Positions 9,367-17,756 of a DNA stretch of 64,000 nt are shown here, in pieces. This DNA comes from Sporocytophaga myxococcoides DSM 11118. Its GTDB lineage: Bacteria; Bacteroidota; Bacteroidia; Cytophagales; Cytophagaceae. The notes under the pieces are model-generated. The model did not search any database. It saw only the letters and a list, made by a program, of their open reading frames with translations, and was not told where the DNA came from. Every line of letters starts with the position of its first letter. Within the stretch, counting starts at the first letter, position 1. The translations under genes were made by a program, and so were the position numbers. Location: positions 1 through 64,000 of the forward strand of contig NZ_AUFX01000009.1 of assembly GCF_000426725.1 (NCBI RefSeq), read 5' to 3'.

Positions 9367-10857
9367 TTATTTCTCAGAATTAAATGCTTGCGAAGTATGT
9401 CCAAGTATCTTTCTGTCTTTCTTATCGTTTTCAATCCTCTGATTGATTTGTGCTGTCAATGAAGCTACAACTGCTTTTAATGCAGGATTGCCAGCCACAT
9501 TTTTGTTCTCATCAGGATCAGAAGTATGGTCATAGAGTTCCAGAACGGTCTCGTTTCCTTTTTTCCACTGCACTAAACGATATCTTCCATCTGTCACGGA
9601 ATAACCATAATAACCACCTTTGAGATATTGACTAAAGGCATAGGTGTTCAGTTTCTTCTTAGGATTAGTTAGCAATGGTTTGAACGATTGACCATGACCC
9701 TGAGCTGGTTTGGGCAATCCTACAATATCTGAAAGCGTTGGATACAGATCAACGAATTGAACAATAGAAGCACTCTTCTGACCTTTAGCCTTCGTTTCCG
9801 GTGTTTTCACGATGAGTGTCACACGAGCAGAGGTTTCATAATTGGTGTGTTTGTTGCTCCACATACCATGCTGACCTAGTTGGTAACCATGGTCACCAAA
9901 AATAACAATGACAGTATTTTCATATACACCATTTTTCTTAAGCCCATCTATAAGCAAACCTATCTGTGCGTCCACATAGCTGGTTGCCGCCAGATACCCA
10001 TGGATCAATTCACGTTTAAAATCATCTGTCAAAGGTTTTGGAACATTATGATATCCGTTCAATTCGTCAAGACTTTGGAGTGCCCAGGCAGGTGCACCTT
10101 CCGGAGCATACTGGTTGTCGGGCAATTTGATCTGACTGCGATCATACAAATCCCAATACTTTTTAGGACTGATATAAGGAATATGCGGATTCGAAAAACC
10201 CACTGCCAGGAAGAATGTAGAATCCTTGATCTTTGCCAAAGCTTTCAGCGCGTTTTCTGTATTACCACCGTCGAGAAAATAGTTATCTGCGGCATCATAG
10301 GATTCAACAGGAGGTCCAAACACCCTGTTTTCTCTTAGTGTCAAATCTAAACCTTGCTTGATCTTTTCTTGTCTTTTGGTTTCAATGATTGCTTGACCTT
10401 CTGGTGCATAACGAGGATTCTTACCTTGATCATGAGGAACAGACCAGCTTCTTGGATCGTCTAAGCCGCCATGAAAGATCTTGCCAAAGCCTTGGGTGAA
10501 ATAGCCATTGTTTTTAAAATGCTGTGGAAGCGTCACTATATTCGGTAAGCTGTCTCTAAAGTGCGGACCAATGGTAATAATGCCCGTCACATCAGGATTC
10601 AGTCCTGTGAGCAAGGAAGTACGAGATGGACTGCACAATGCCTGTTGGCAATAAGCCTTTTCAAACACTACTCCTTCCGAGGCTACTTTGTCAATGTTAG
10701 GTGATTTGACATTAGAGAAACCATAGCACCCTAATTGAGGACGAAGGTTATCAATGGCAATAAAGAGAACATTGTACTTTTTCTTCTGGCTATAGGCCGA
10801 ATGACAAAGTGCAACCATCAACAGCAGTATAGCATTTTGTATAAATCTGAATTTCAT
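9367..10857 (-). CDS. Exported sulfatase, iduronate-2-sulfatase-like
   Basis: This 496-residue sulfatase has a signal peptide ending near residue 23 (CHSAYSQ). It hydrolyses sulfate esters. The active-site motif CSPSR has Cys75, which must be converted to formylglycine. FIAIDNLRPQLG supplies metal-binding Asp/Asn residues and FGDHGYQLGQHG supplies the C-terminal metal and catalytic residues. The NLRPQLGCYG segment and the overall length suit the iduronate-2-sulfatase/choline-sulfatase branch; the real substrate is unknown. It is the second gene of the operon, 74 bp after the other sulfatase, with a strong hairpin between them. The maturation enzyme is plausibly the formylglycine-generating enzyme at 34500-35489. 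Confidence 0.9.
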   Translation of the reverse strand: MKFRFIQNAILLLMVALCHSAYSQKKKYNVLFIAIDNLRPQLGCYGFSNVKSPNIDKVASEGVVFEKAYCQQALCSPSRTSLLTGLNPDVTGIITIGPHFRDSLPNIVTLPQHFKNNGYFTQGFGKIFHGGLDDPRSWSVPHDQGKNPRYAPEGQAIIETKRQEKIKQGLDLTLRENRVFGPPVESYDAADNYFLDGGNTENALKALAKIKDSTFFLAVGFSNPHIPYISPKKYWDLYDRSQIKLPDNQYAPEGAPAWALQSLDELNGYHNVPKPLTDDFKRELIHGYLAATSYVDAQIGLLIDGLKKNGVYENTVIVIFGDHGYQLGQHGMWSNKHTNYETSARVTLIVKTPETKAKGQKSASIVQFVDLYPTLSDIVGLPKPAQGHGQSFKPLLTNPKKKLNTYAFSQYLKGGYYGYSVTDGRYRLVQWKKGNETVLELYDHTSDPDENKNVAGNPALKAVVASLTAQINQRIENDKKDRKILGHTSQAFNSEK

Positions 10858-10884
10858 GGAGAATATTTTAAGTAGAGTAATAAC

Positions 10885-10911
10885 AACGGGCTACTCTAAG
10901 AGTAGCCCGTT
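10885..10911 (-). other. Strong hairpin between two co-directional sulfatase genes
   Basis: The 13-bp perfect arms AACGGGCTACTCT (10885-10897) and AGAGTAGCCCGTT (10899-10911) form a very stable hairpin. On the minus strand no U tract follows (GTTATTACTC), so full termination is not expected. A role in mRNA processing, 3'-end protection or graded expression of the two genes is my inference. Confidence 0.6.
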
Positions 10912-10931
10912 CAAAAAGACATTTGGAAATA

Positions 10932-13256
10932 TTACTTTTGATTATTTTCTGAAGTAATCGCAGGATTTAAATTAAGAACAACGTTTTTCAATTTGCCAGT
11001 AAAGGCATAAGGCGATGCATAGGTTTCAGATACAGGCGTAATGATATCCTTGCCAATACTGATCCCTTCATAGTAGGTTCCTTTGGCTTGCCTAGTTACC
11101 TTACCCTCTCCTACTTTGGTTCCGTTTACATACAAACTTCCGGTACCAGTAGGATTTTGGGCCGTGCCATCCAGTTGAAAGTCGTATCTCAGTTCTGCTT
11201 TTCCTGTAGGAAGTATTGCCTTACCGGAATTGATTACAATTTTTTCAAAGCCATAGTTATAAACCACCTGCAATTGTTTGTTTTGGATAAAAAAACTAAA
11301 CCCTGTTGCACGTCCTCCTAAAGCAAACAAGGCTCCTTCTGCACCTTTTGCTGGTATATCCACATTTGCTACAAGAGAAAAAGATTTATTGGTAAAGTTT
11401 GGTACTTCGGTAATCTGAGCGATGCCAGGATAAAAGATCAATTTATCTTTCCCATCAAAAGCAGATGGCGCATTTAAAGGATTATTTTCGGTACCATCCC
11501 GAAGAGGATAGATGTTGTATTTATAGGCTTCATTATCGAAGAGTTCTTTTAGCTCTTGCAGCTTCTCAGGATTTTTGGCTGCCAGATCGATGCGTTCGTT
11601 GTAGTCCTCCTGAAGATTGTAAAGTTCCCATCTGTCTTTGTCGAAGGATTGACCTTTGGGATGATAGGCACTGGCTTTCCAACCATCCTTGTAAATGGAA
11701 CGTGAGCCTGAGATTTCATAGTATTGCACTGTATGGCGAGAAGGGGCAGAAGCATTGGTTATCGAATAAGCCAAACTCGTTCCTTCAAATGGCTCTTGAG
11801 GATATCCATTGATCACAGTAGGAACCTTCGCATTAACCAATTCAATGGTTGTTGGAGTCAGGTCATTGATGTGGCTGTATTGATTACGCACACCTCTCTC
11901 CTTGATACCCTTTGGCCAGAATATAATAAGTGGATTGTGCGTACCACCTTCAGAGTTGGCATCAGCCTTAAAATAACGGAAAGGAGTATTGGTTGCCTGT
12001 GCCCATCCAAGAGGATAGTCCACATTAGAAAATTCAGTACCGATCAAATCTATGTCTTTTAGGTTTTGCTGCAGACGTTGAGCTTCGGTGGCTTTTGGAT
12101 CCACTTCTCTGATTCTGCCTCCTGCCTTGCTGGCTCCATTATCGCCAATGGATACATAGATAAGTGTATTATCCAGCTGGTTGATCTCCTTTAAGTAATT
12201 GATAAAACGGCCAATCTCATAATCAGTGTGAGCAAGAAAGCCTGCATAGATTTCAAAATGGCGGATGGCCAATTTCTTTTCCTCTGCAGGAAGGTCATCC
12301 CATCTCTTCACATTTGGATCGGAAGGTGGCAATGGAAGGTTCTGAGGCACCACGCCTAGCTTTTTCTGGAGTGCCAAAGCTTCATCGCGGTAAGCGTCCC
12401 AGCCTTTGTCGAACTTGCCCTTGAACTTATCACGCCATACCTTGTCGATCTGATGAGGTGAATGGGTGGCACCAGGTGCATAATACAAAAAGAAAGGTTT
12501 ATTGGGATCAATAGATTTTTGATTGTTGATGTATTCGATTGCCTTGTCAGTAATAAGTGTGGTGACGTGTGTTTTATTGTCATCAGCAAGTTCGATCTTT
12601 TTAGTATCATCCCATAACTGAGGATGGTATTGATCAGTAGCACCTGCTAAGAAGCCATAATAATGATCAAATCCTCTACCTGTAGGATAACGGTTAAAAG
12701 GTCCTATTTGTGTCAAATCGCTGGTTGGTGTAAGATGCCACTTTCCAACTGCATAGGTATTATAACCGTTTTCGCGCAGCACCTCAGCAATTGTCCCTTT
12801 TTCAAAAGGAATATAACGGTCATAGCCAGGGGTACCGGCAGGCTGGTTGCTTCCTATGTGGGCAGAATGAGAATTACGCCCTGTCAATAATGCAGTTCTG
12901 GTAGGTGAGCAAACACCAGTGGTGTGGAAATTGGTATAACGAAGTCCATTGTTGGCCAGGCTATCTAAAACGGGGGTCGGAATAAGTCCACCAAAAGCAG
13001 AGGAAGCAGCATATCCGATGTCATCGATAAGGATATAAACAACATTAGGCGCCCCGCTGGACTGCAAAGGCTTTCTCCTATCTGTATAGGATTGCTGTGT
13101 TTCACCAAGCGTCTTCCCTATTTTCCCTTGATATGGCTGCAATGGATCAGACTGCCCGTAGGCAAATTGTGTCAATGCAACAGGCACCAGAAGGCCTGCT
13201 GCCAATAGTCGGAGAAGCTTCCGACTTGTTCTGTTTTTTGTTTTCGTATTTTTCAT
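10932..13256 (-). CDS. Exported arylsulfatase with C-terminal LamG-like domain
   Basis: I start at the ATG at 13256, giving 774 residues; an upstream in-frame ATG at 13283 would add nine. The N-terminus is a signal peptide (KLLRLLAAGLLVPVALTQFAYG). The catalytic domain carries VYILIDDIGYAASSAFGG and the formylglycine motif CSPTRTALLTGR (Cys116), so the enzyme needs the same Cys-to-formylglycine activation as its partner. VGKWHLTP and SIGDNGAS are further sulfatase family motifs. Residues about 615-770 form a beta-rich extension (FSLVANVDIPAKGAEGALFALGG ... LYVNGTKVGEG) resembling a LamG/concanavalin-type carbohydrate-binding module. It is the first gene of the operon, preceded by a Cys-rich small ORF at 13418-13492. 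It is likely periplasmic or surface sulfate scavenging. Confidence 0.9.
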   Translation of the reverse strand: MKNTKTKNRTSRKLLRLLAAGLLVPVALTQFAYGQSDPLQPYQGKIGKTLGETQQSYTDRRKPLQSSGAPNVVYILIDDIGYAASSAFGGLIPTPVLDSLANNGLRYTNFHTTGVCSPTRTALLTGRNSHSAHIGSNQPAGTPGYDRYIPFEKGTIAEVLRENGYNTYAVGKWHLTPTSDLTQIGPFNRYPTGRGFDHYYGFLAGATDQYHPQLWDDTKKIELADDNKTHVTTLITDKAIEYINNQKSIDPNKPFFLYYAPGATHSPHQIDKVWRDKFKGKFDKGWDAYRDEALALQKKLGVVPQNLPLPPSDPNVKRWDDLPAEEKKLAIRHFEIYAGFLAHTDYEIGRFINYLKEINQLDNTLIYVSIGDNGASKAGGRIREVDPKATEAQRLQQNLKDIDLIGTEFSNVDYPLGWAQATNTPFRYFKADANSEGGTHNPLIIFWPKGIKERGVRNQYSHINDLTPTTIELVNAKVPTVINGYPQEPFEGTSLAYSITNASAPSRHTVQYYEISGSRSIYKDGWKASAYHPKGQSFDKDRWELYNLQEDYNERIDLAAKNPEKLQELKELFDNEAYKYNIYPLRDGTENNPLNAPSAFDGKDKLIFYPGIAQITEVPNFTNKSFSLVANVDIPAKGAEGALFALGGRATGFSFFIQNKQLQVVYNYGFEKIVINSGKAILPTGKAELRYDFQLDGTAQNPTGTGSLYVNGTKVGEGKVTRQAKGTYYEGISIGKDIITPVSETYASPYAFTGKLKNVVLNLNPAITSENNQK

Positions 13257-13417
13257 ATATGTTGGTTGTCTGGTAAATCTCATTCAGATCTGTCTATCGT
13301 AAATACCATGTCACATTATTGAACAACAGACACTTCATAGCAGATAAGATTATTGTTTGTTCTTAAATTTTGAAAGCTTGTTGTATACCTTACCACCAAA
13401 GAGCAAGGTCTATGAAT

Positions 13418-13492
13418 TCAGCAACAACAGCAGTTGTCACAAGGGCAAGCAACCGAATAAAAAGAAAAGTTGTGTTGATCTCTTAATTCCAT
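13418..13492 (-). CDS. Putative cysteine-responsive leader peptide (24 codons)
   Basis: The ATG at 13492 opens a 24-codon ORF. It contains six Cys codons and ends CPCDNCCCC-stop, with the last four codons before TGA all cysteine (TGC TGT TGT TGC). It lies 134 nt upstream of the first possible start of the arylsulfatase and in the same direction. A -7-like TAATTTTG lies 71 nt upstream. Its 3' end overlaps a potential hairpin (ACAAC-TGCT-GTTGT). Known biology: ribosome stalling on a run of codons for a limiting amino acid drives attenuation in amino-acid operons, and Cys-tract leader ORFs control sulfur genes in actinobacteria. My inference is that low cysteinyl-tRNA stalls the ribosome here and raises sulfatase expression. 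I see no clear terminator between this ORF and the sulfatase, so the switch may act on translation or mRNA stability. Confidence 0.55.
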   Translation of the reverse strand: MELRDQHNFSFYSVACPCDNCCCC

Positions 13493-13562
13493 AAACAAGA
13501 AGCGTTGATTATTATAAAGGTTGTCATCACTTCATATAGTGAGGAGTCAGGTGGGTCCGGAA

Positions 13563-13570
13563 CAAAATTA
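13563..13570 (-). promoter_or_regulatory. Candidate -7 promoter element of the sulfatase operon
   Basis: On the minus strand this reads TAATTTTG, a full match to TAnnTTTG. The expected transcript start is near 13557, giving about 65 nt before the leader ORF. That stretch contains a small hairpin TCACT/AGTGA (13524-13539 region). No clear -33 TTG is seen at the right spacing. Confidence 0.35.
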
Positions 13571-13859
13571 AGGATTAAATAAAATAATAAAATTTATTCT
13601 GAGAACGATACCCAAAAATAACTTTGTCAAATTTTATTAGGCAAAAGAAAATAAGATACTGAGGGCATTATTATTATCAACCTGAGTTTGATCAATGAAA
13701 ATAAAAAAAGTATCTAAACTAGTTTAAAGAATATGATAACTACTAAAATAAGTAAACTTAGTAAATCTTTAGTTTTGTTTATCCTGAACTTGTGGAGTAT
13801 CTGAGATTTCAAAAATAATGAAACATAGGAAAAACCGGCGATTAATAAGTCAAATTTAT

Positions 13860-13900
13860 TTGCAACTTTCAGATCCTTCGCTAGCTCAGGATGACAAAGC
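13860..13900. repeat. Dispersed short repeat (CCTTCGCT...CTCAGGATGACA type)
   Basis: The core GATCCTTCGCTAGCTCAGGATGAC matches a short intergenic repeat I recognise from many genomes; this is from memory. It lies in the 643-bp gap upstream of the sulfatase leader, just beyond the end of the transferase gene. A 62-codon minus-strand ORF at 13714-13902 starts in this repeat and is probably spurious. Confidence 0.5.
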
Positions 13901-13926
13901 AAAATTTAACTTTTACATTTACGCTT

Positions 13927-14991
13927 TTAGCTTTCAGCTTTCATATTGCTTCTGAATGCTGATGCAATCATGGTAGCCATTATTTCAGGATTATCAGAAG
14001 AGAATATAACCTGTTTTGGTTTCATCAGATGTGCTGAATACTCTGTTGACTGATCTTCTATCTTATCGGCCATGCCGACACTCATATTCCTGATCAGGTG
14101 ATAATGCTGATCGCGGAAATCATATACGATAACAGGATTGATTATTTCAGGAACAAATTCAAGACAATAGATAAATATAGGATAATCAAATAAATTGTAT
14201 CCATTAAAATCCGCCACCAGATTTGCATCAAAATATCTGTAGGTAAGTACCCTCGCTTCTATATCTACAGCATTAAGATGATCCACAAGATTTGACAGTT
14301 TCTCTCTCATCTCACTTATAGATCCTGCAACAGAATCAAATGTATTAATGTGCATCCATTGCTCATTGGCAGTTTCAAGATATTCCAATGCAGATCTTCC
14401 GATATCCAATTTGTAGTCAAAGGCGGGATATCCCGGAGCAAAATAACCTGGGTAAAAGTATTGCAATCCAAGATTTTTACAGTACATCATTTTACTGTAA
14501 ATGATATATCTTCCAAGACTATGCTTTTTGTATTCATGATCATAAAAGCTATTGATGCCTGCAGCGCTGTCCTTACCCATGTCAAAAAATCCGCAGGCTA
14601 TGAGTTTATCATTGTCATAAATACACACCTCGCGAGTATCATAAATTCTCTTTTTATCTGTCCCGAAAAGAAGAGCTTCCAGAGACTCTGAAACTTTAAA
14701 TGTAATTCCCTTTTTATATGACTGGAAAAGTGCCTCTTTCTCGGGCGTTATTGAAGCTTGTTGTATTTCCACCCTGAAGGAGGCATTCAGCTTTGAAAGC
14801 TTTTTAAAAGTCTTATCATCATTAAAATCCGAAAGGACAACTCTAAGCCAGATAGCCCTGTAAAACAGGCTATTAAAATTCAGAAAACTTGTAGTAAATA
14901 TGGATTGTCCCCAACGAAACCAACCATCTGCCAAATACAGATCCAGGTCTTCAGGCATTAAAATATCTGGATAATGAGCTTTAGAAAACAT
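13927..14991 (-). CDS. Arginyl-tRNA--protein transferase-like protein
   Basis: This 354-residue cytoplasmic protein resembles the C-terminal domain of arginyl/leucyl-tRNA--protein transferases (ATE/Bpt) and so has a GNAT-like fold. The segment at about 155-195 (KHSLGRYIIYSKMMYCKNLGLQYFYPGYFAPGYPAFDYKLDIG) matches the family signature of SLG, then a helix, then LGLxYxYxGY and YKxxxxP-like strands. The N-terminal FYRAIWLRV and SFRVEIQQASIT segments also suit the fold. These enzymes add Arg or Leu to acidic N-termini and feed the N-degron pathway. Whether this protein really uses aminoacyl-tRNA is unproven, because the N-terminal Cys-rich motif of eukaryotic ATE1 is absent. The gene stands alone. 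The terminal 160 residues are poorly conserved in my reading. Confidence 0.65.
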   Translation of the reverse strand: MFSKAHYPDILMPEDLDLYLADGWFRWGQSIFTTSFLNFNSLFYRAIWLRVVLSDFNDDKTFKKLSKLNASFRVEIQQASITPEKEALFQSYKKGITFKVSESLEALLFGTDKKRIYDTREVCIYDNDKLIACGFFDMGKDSAAGINSFYDHEYKKHSLGRYIIYSKMMYCKNLGLQYFYPGYFAPGYPAFDYKLDIGRSALEYLETANEQWMHINTFDSVAGSISEMREKLSNLVDHLNAVDIEARVLTYRYFDANLVADFNGYNLFDYPIFIYCLEFVPEIINPVIVYDFRDQHYHLIRNMSVGMADKIEDQSTEYSAHLMKPKQVIFSSDNPEIMATMIASAFRSNMKAES

Positions 14992-15135
14992 TGAATAATA
15001 AGCTGTCGAAGCCTACGAATATACTATATTTTCTAATAAGTTTTTAGCAAAAATAATTCAAAACTAAAACAACTGAAACTCAAACAATACCAACAATATG
15101 CTGATTTACAAAAACTTAAAAATCATTCCTTTTTT

Positions 15136-15224
15136 CTCTGGGCCTCTGTGATCACTCATTGCAAATCTGTGAAAAAATATTCATTACACAGAGAAACGCT
15201 GAGAAGACACAGAGAACCACAGAG
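15136..15224. repeat. Imperfect CACAGAG-type intergenic repeat
   Basis: CTCTGGGCCTCTGTG at 15136-15150 is roughly complementary to the run of CACAGAG units at 15187-15224 (ACACAGAGAAACGCTGAG, ACACAGAGAACCACAGAG). The arrangement could fold as a long imperfect hairpin. It occupies most of the 245-bp gap between the transferase and phosphatase genes. I recognise CACAGAG-type repeats from other genomes; this is from memory. Confidence 0.45.
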
Positions 15225-15236
15225 CCTTAAAAGCTA

Positions 15237-17576
15237 TTATTTCACAATACTGACTTTTTTCTGGATCTCCTTATCTCCAAAGACAAGCTTTAGCAAATAT
15301 ATACCTGTTGGAATAGCTAATTCTGATGCACGCAATGTAAAGGAATAATATCCTGCTTCTTTATTCTCTTTAACAATAACCTTATTAGACTCCCCATTAA
15401 GAGCCTGGATTGAAAGAATAACTTGTCCGGCATCAGGTATGGTATAATTTATAGTTGTTTTATCCTCAAATGGATTAGGGAAAACGTCTAATGCCGGAGC
15501 TAAAACTGAATCAGGTTCAAAATTAAGATCAGCTAGTCTTGCTGGAATTACTGTAACATTGAATACATCGGTCACGCAACTAAAATTATCTGTTACAGAA
15601 TACGTTGTGTTTGTTGCAGGACCTACGGTGATTGCCCGTGTAGAAGCTCCTGTTGTCCAGGCATAATTACCAACCCAGGAAGCATTTAACGTTGTATTTT
15701 GTCCTGATTGAATGGTTATATTAGTTGTTTTTCTCACATCTTTAAATACTGTGAACTGATCTCTTACTACTGCATCAGCACAAATCCATTTTGCATCCAG
15801 TCTGTTCTGATCGATCTCCAGAACAAGTGATCCGCCATTGGTAGCATTAGAATAGTGCATTGCTGCATGAGGGAATGAAGATTGTGTACCACCAAGCTGT
15901 CCAGAAGATCCTGAGACTACATATATTGTACCGTTATAGGATGAGGAAATATTTTTCTCATAAGGACAAGAGCTAGCTGAACCATCATACTTTGCGCTGC
16001 TACTGCTAAGATTATGAGTGCCTGCATTAAATGATGATTCATTTCCGTAATGACCTTTAATTAGTTTTGTTCTTTCATAAGAATGGCTATGTCCACAGAT
16101 AACCATATCCACCTTATACCTTTCAAGAATTCTTATAAAATTCTGTCTTACATTAATCAACTCCGTTTCTGAATCAGAATTATGAGAACCCATTGTATAA
16201 GGAGGATGATGCCAGTAAACAATTGTCCACTTTTGCGTATTCGCTGCCAGGTCTTGTTTAAGCCATGTTGCCTGAGGGCCCAGAGTATCATACAATCTAT
16301 AGGAGTTTGATTCCTTTCCATAAGAGTCAAGAGAGACAAAATGAATGTTGGCATAATTGAATGAATAAAAAGCTTCAGTATTCGAAGCTACTCCACCTGC
16401 TTCTGCATTTTTAGGTAATGTAAAATTACTGTAATAAGGAACGTTATGATCATTTTGTCTTGTTGCGTTATTAGCGTAATCGTGATTTCCGGGCGCTGGC
16501 CATAGAACGGTTTGCTTCAACATTTTATCTTTGTAAATATCAAAGAAATTAGTCTGATACTCTGTTTCCAGACCGCTGCTATAGGCATTATCACCAGCTA
16601 ATAACCAAACATCTGTATAATTAGATCCAAGATAAGAGATGTATTTATCACGTGAGTTTTTTTGATTGGTTGAGTTATTACCACAGTCTCCTGTAACCCA
16701 AACACGAGTTTTCTTTTCTGTACCTACTGCAGGCGCTGTGATAAAATAATTATCTGCATCACCTTGTAATGTTTGAGTTGAAGAACCTATTGAATAGTAA
16801 TATTTAGTATTTGAAGACAATCCAGAAAGTTTCACTTCATGATCGGTCACAGAAGCAGGATCACTTACTGAAGAAGTTAAGCTACCGGCTGCTGTACCAA
16901 AAGATACTTTACTATTTGATGCAATATCTGTTCTCCACTTTAAAATTACACTTGAGGATGTACCTAGCTGAAGATAAGGACCTCTTTGCAGGACAGCTGC
17001 AGCTGATGCAGAATTCCCCTTCAGTTCCAGATCAAAGCTTACATCGGAACTGGTAATATCAGACTGATGCACTTCTACTGCTATTACATTTGTTCCGGTT
17101 ACTAAAGCTCCGGAAGGTATTGCCCCTGTCTGAATTGTTCCACCATCATCAGAGCAGGTGGTCGATGCTAATGTATTATGTGCAATAGTACCAGTTGGCA
17201 TATTATTCCTGTAGCGCTCAGTTCCATTGATGTAAACGACTATCCCGTCATCCCTTTTTACATTGATTGTATATCCAGTAAAAAGAGAAGCATCCGCCAC
17301 AGTAATAGACTTCCTGAAATAAGTTGTGATATACTTTGAACTTGATGAGGAGCCATAACTCACAACAGTGGCTTCATCTCCATCACCATAACCTAACTGA
17401 GCATTTCCTGATGCCCATGAAGCATCACTAAATCCCGAACTTTTCCATGCAGTGCCCTGATTGGATCCATTATCAAGATATTTCCAGGAGGAACCTAAAG
17501 AGATAAGTGTTGTCTGCGCTGACAACCATGTCAATGTGCTTATCAATAAGCAAAATGTTGTAATGAATCTTTTCAT
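15237..17576 (-). CDS. Secreted purple-acid-phosphatase-like metallophosphoesterase, T9SS type A
   Basis: This 779-residue exported phosphoesterase starts at the ATG at 17576, which opens a signal peptide (MKRFITTFCLLISTLTWLSAQ). An N-terminal beta domain (about 25-190) resembles those that precede bacterial phosphatases. A fibronectin-like PAP N domain lies at about 205-290 (LQRGPYLQLGTSSSVILKWRT). The catalytic motifs come in order: TGDCGNN (about 295), GDNAYSSG (329), GNHDYANN (364), HHPPYTMGSHN (459) and GHSHSYER (494), supplying the two-metal site. An Ig-like segment and a T9SS type A sorting domain (DVFPNPFEDKTTINY...) finish the chain. It likely releases phosphate from organic esters at the cell surface. 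The gene is monocistronic. Confidence 0.9.
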   Translation of the reverse strand: MKRFITTFCLLISTLTWLSAQTTLISLGSSWKYLDNGSNQGTAWKSSGFSDASWASGNAQLGYGDGDEATVVSYGSSSSSKYITTYFRKSITVADASLFTGYTINVKRDDGIVVYINGTERYRNNMPTGTIAHNTLASTTCSDDGGTIQTGAIPSGALVTGTNVIAVEVHQSDITSSDVSFDLELKGNSASAAAVLQRGPYLQLGTSSSVILKWRTDIASNSKVSFGTAAGSLTSSVSDPASVTDHEVKLSGLSSNTKYYYSIGSSTQTLQGDADNYFITAPAVGTEKKTRVWVTGDCGNNSTNQKNSRDKYISYLGSNYTDVWLLAGDNAYSSGLETEYQTNFFDIYKDKMLKQTVLWPAPGNHDYANNATRQNDHNVPYYSNFTLPKNAEAGGVASNTEAFYSFNYANIHFVSLDSYGKESNSYRLYDTLGPQATWLKQDLAANTQKWTIVYWHHPPYTMGSHNSDSETELINVRQNFIRILERYKVDMVICGHSHSYERTKLIKGHYGNESSFNAGTHNLSSSSAKYDGSASSCPYEKNISSSYNGTIYVVSGSSGQLGGTQSSFPHAAMHYSNATNGGSLVLEIDQNRLDAKWICADAVVRDQFTVFKDVRKTTNITIQSGQNTTLNASWVGNYAWTTGASTRAITVGPATNTTYSVTDNFSCVTDVFNVTVIPARLADLNFEPDSVLAPALDVFPNPFEDKTTINYTIPDAGQVILSIQALNGESNKVIVKENKEAGYYSFTLRASELAIPTGIYLLKLVFGDKEIQKKVSIVK

Positions 17577-17701
17577 CTGGTTTCTAATTTGATTGAGCGT
17601 CAAAAGTAGCTCTTATAACTAAACAGCATTCATTACGATTATTATAATTCAGTAAAGTTCCTGTTAAGAGAATGTTACACAAAACCAGATCCATCACAAA
17701 T

Positions 17702-17733
17702 AAAAAGGCCAGCTATATCTAGCCGGCCTTTTT
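17702..17733 (-). terminator. Intrinsic terminator of the subtilase gene
   Basis: AAAAAGGCC-A-GCTA pairs with TAGC-C-GGCCTTTTT around a TATC loop, with one internal mismatch. It lies 24 bp after the protease stop on the minus strand, with T tracts on both strands. Confidence 0.8.
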
Positions 17734-17756
17734 ATCTTAGTAAAAAATTATATCTA

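Noticed and set aside
13381-13560. S-box (SAM) riboswitch upstream of the sulfatases
   Set aside because: Some short stems are present, but the conserved S-box core sequences are absent.
13714-13902. 62-codon minus-strand ORF beginning CHPELAKDL
   Set aside because: Its start is a translation of a common dispersed repeat, a frequent source of spurious gene calls.
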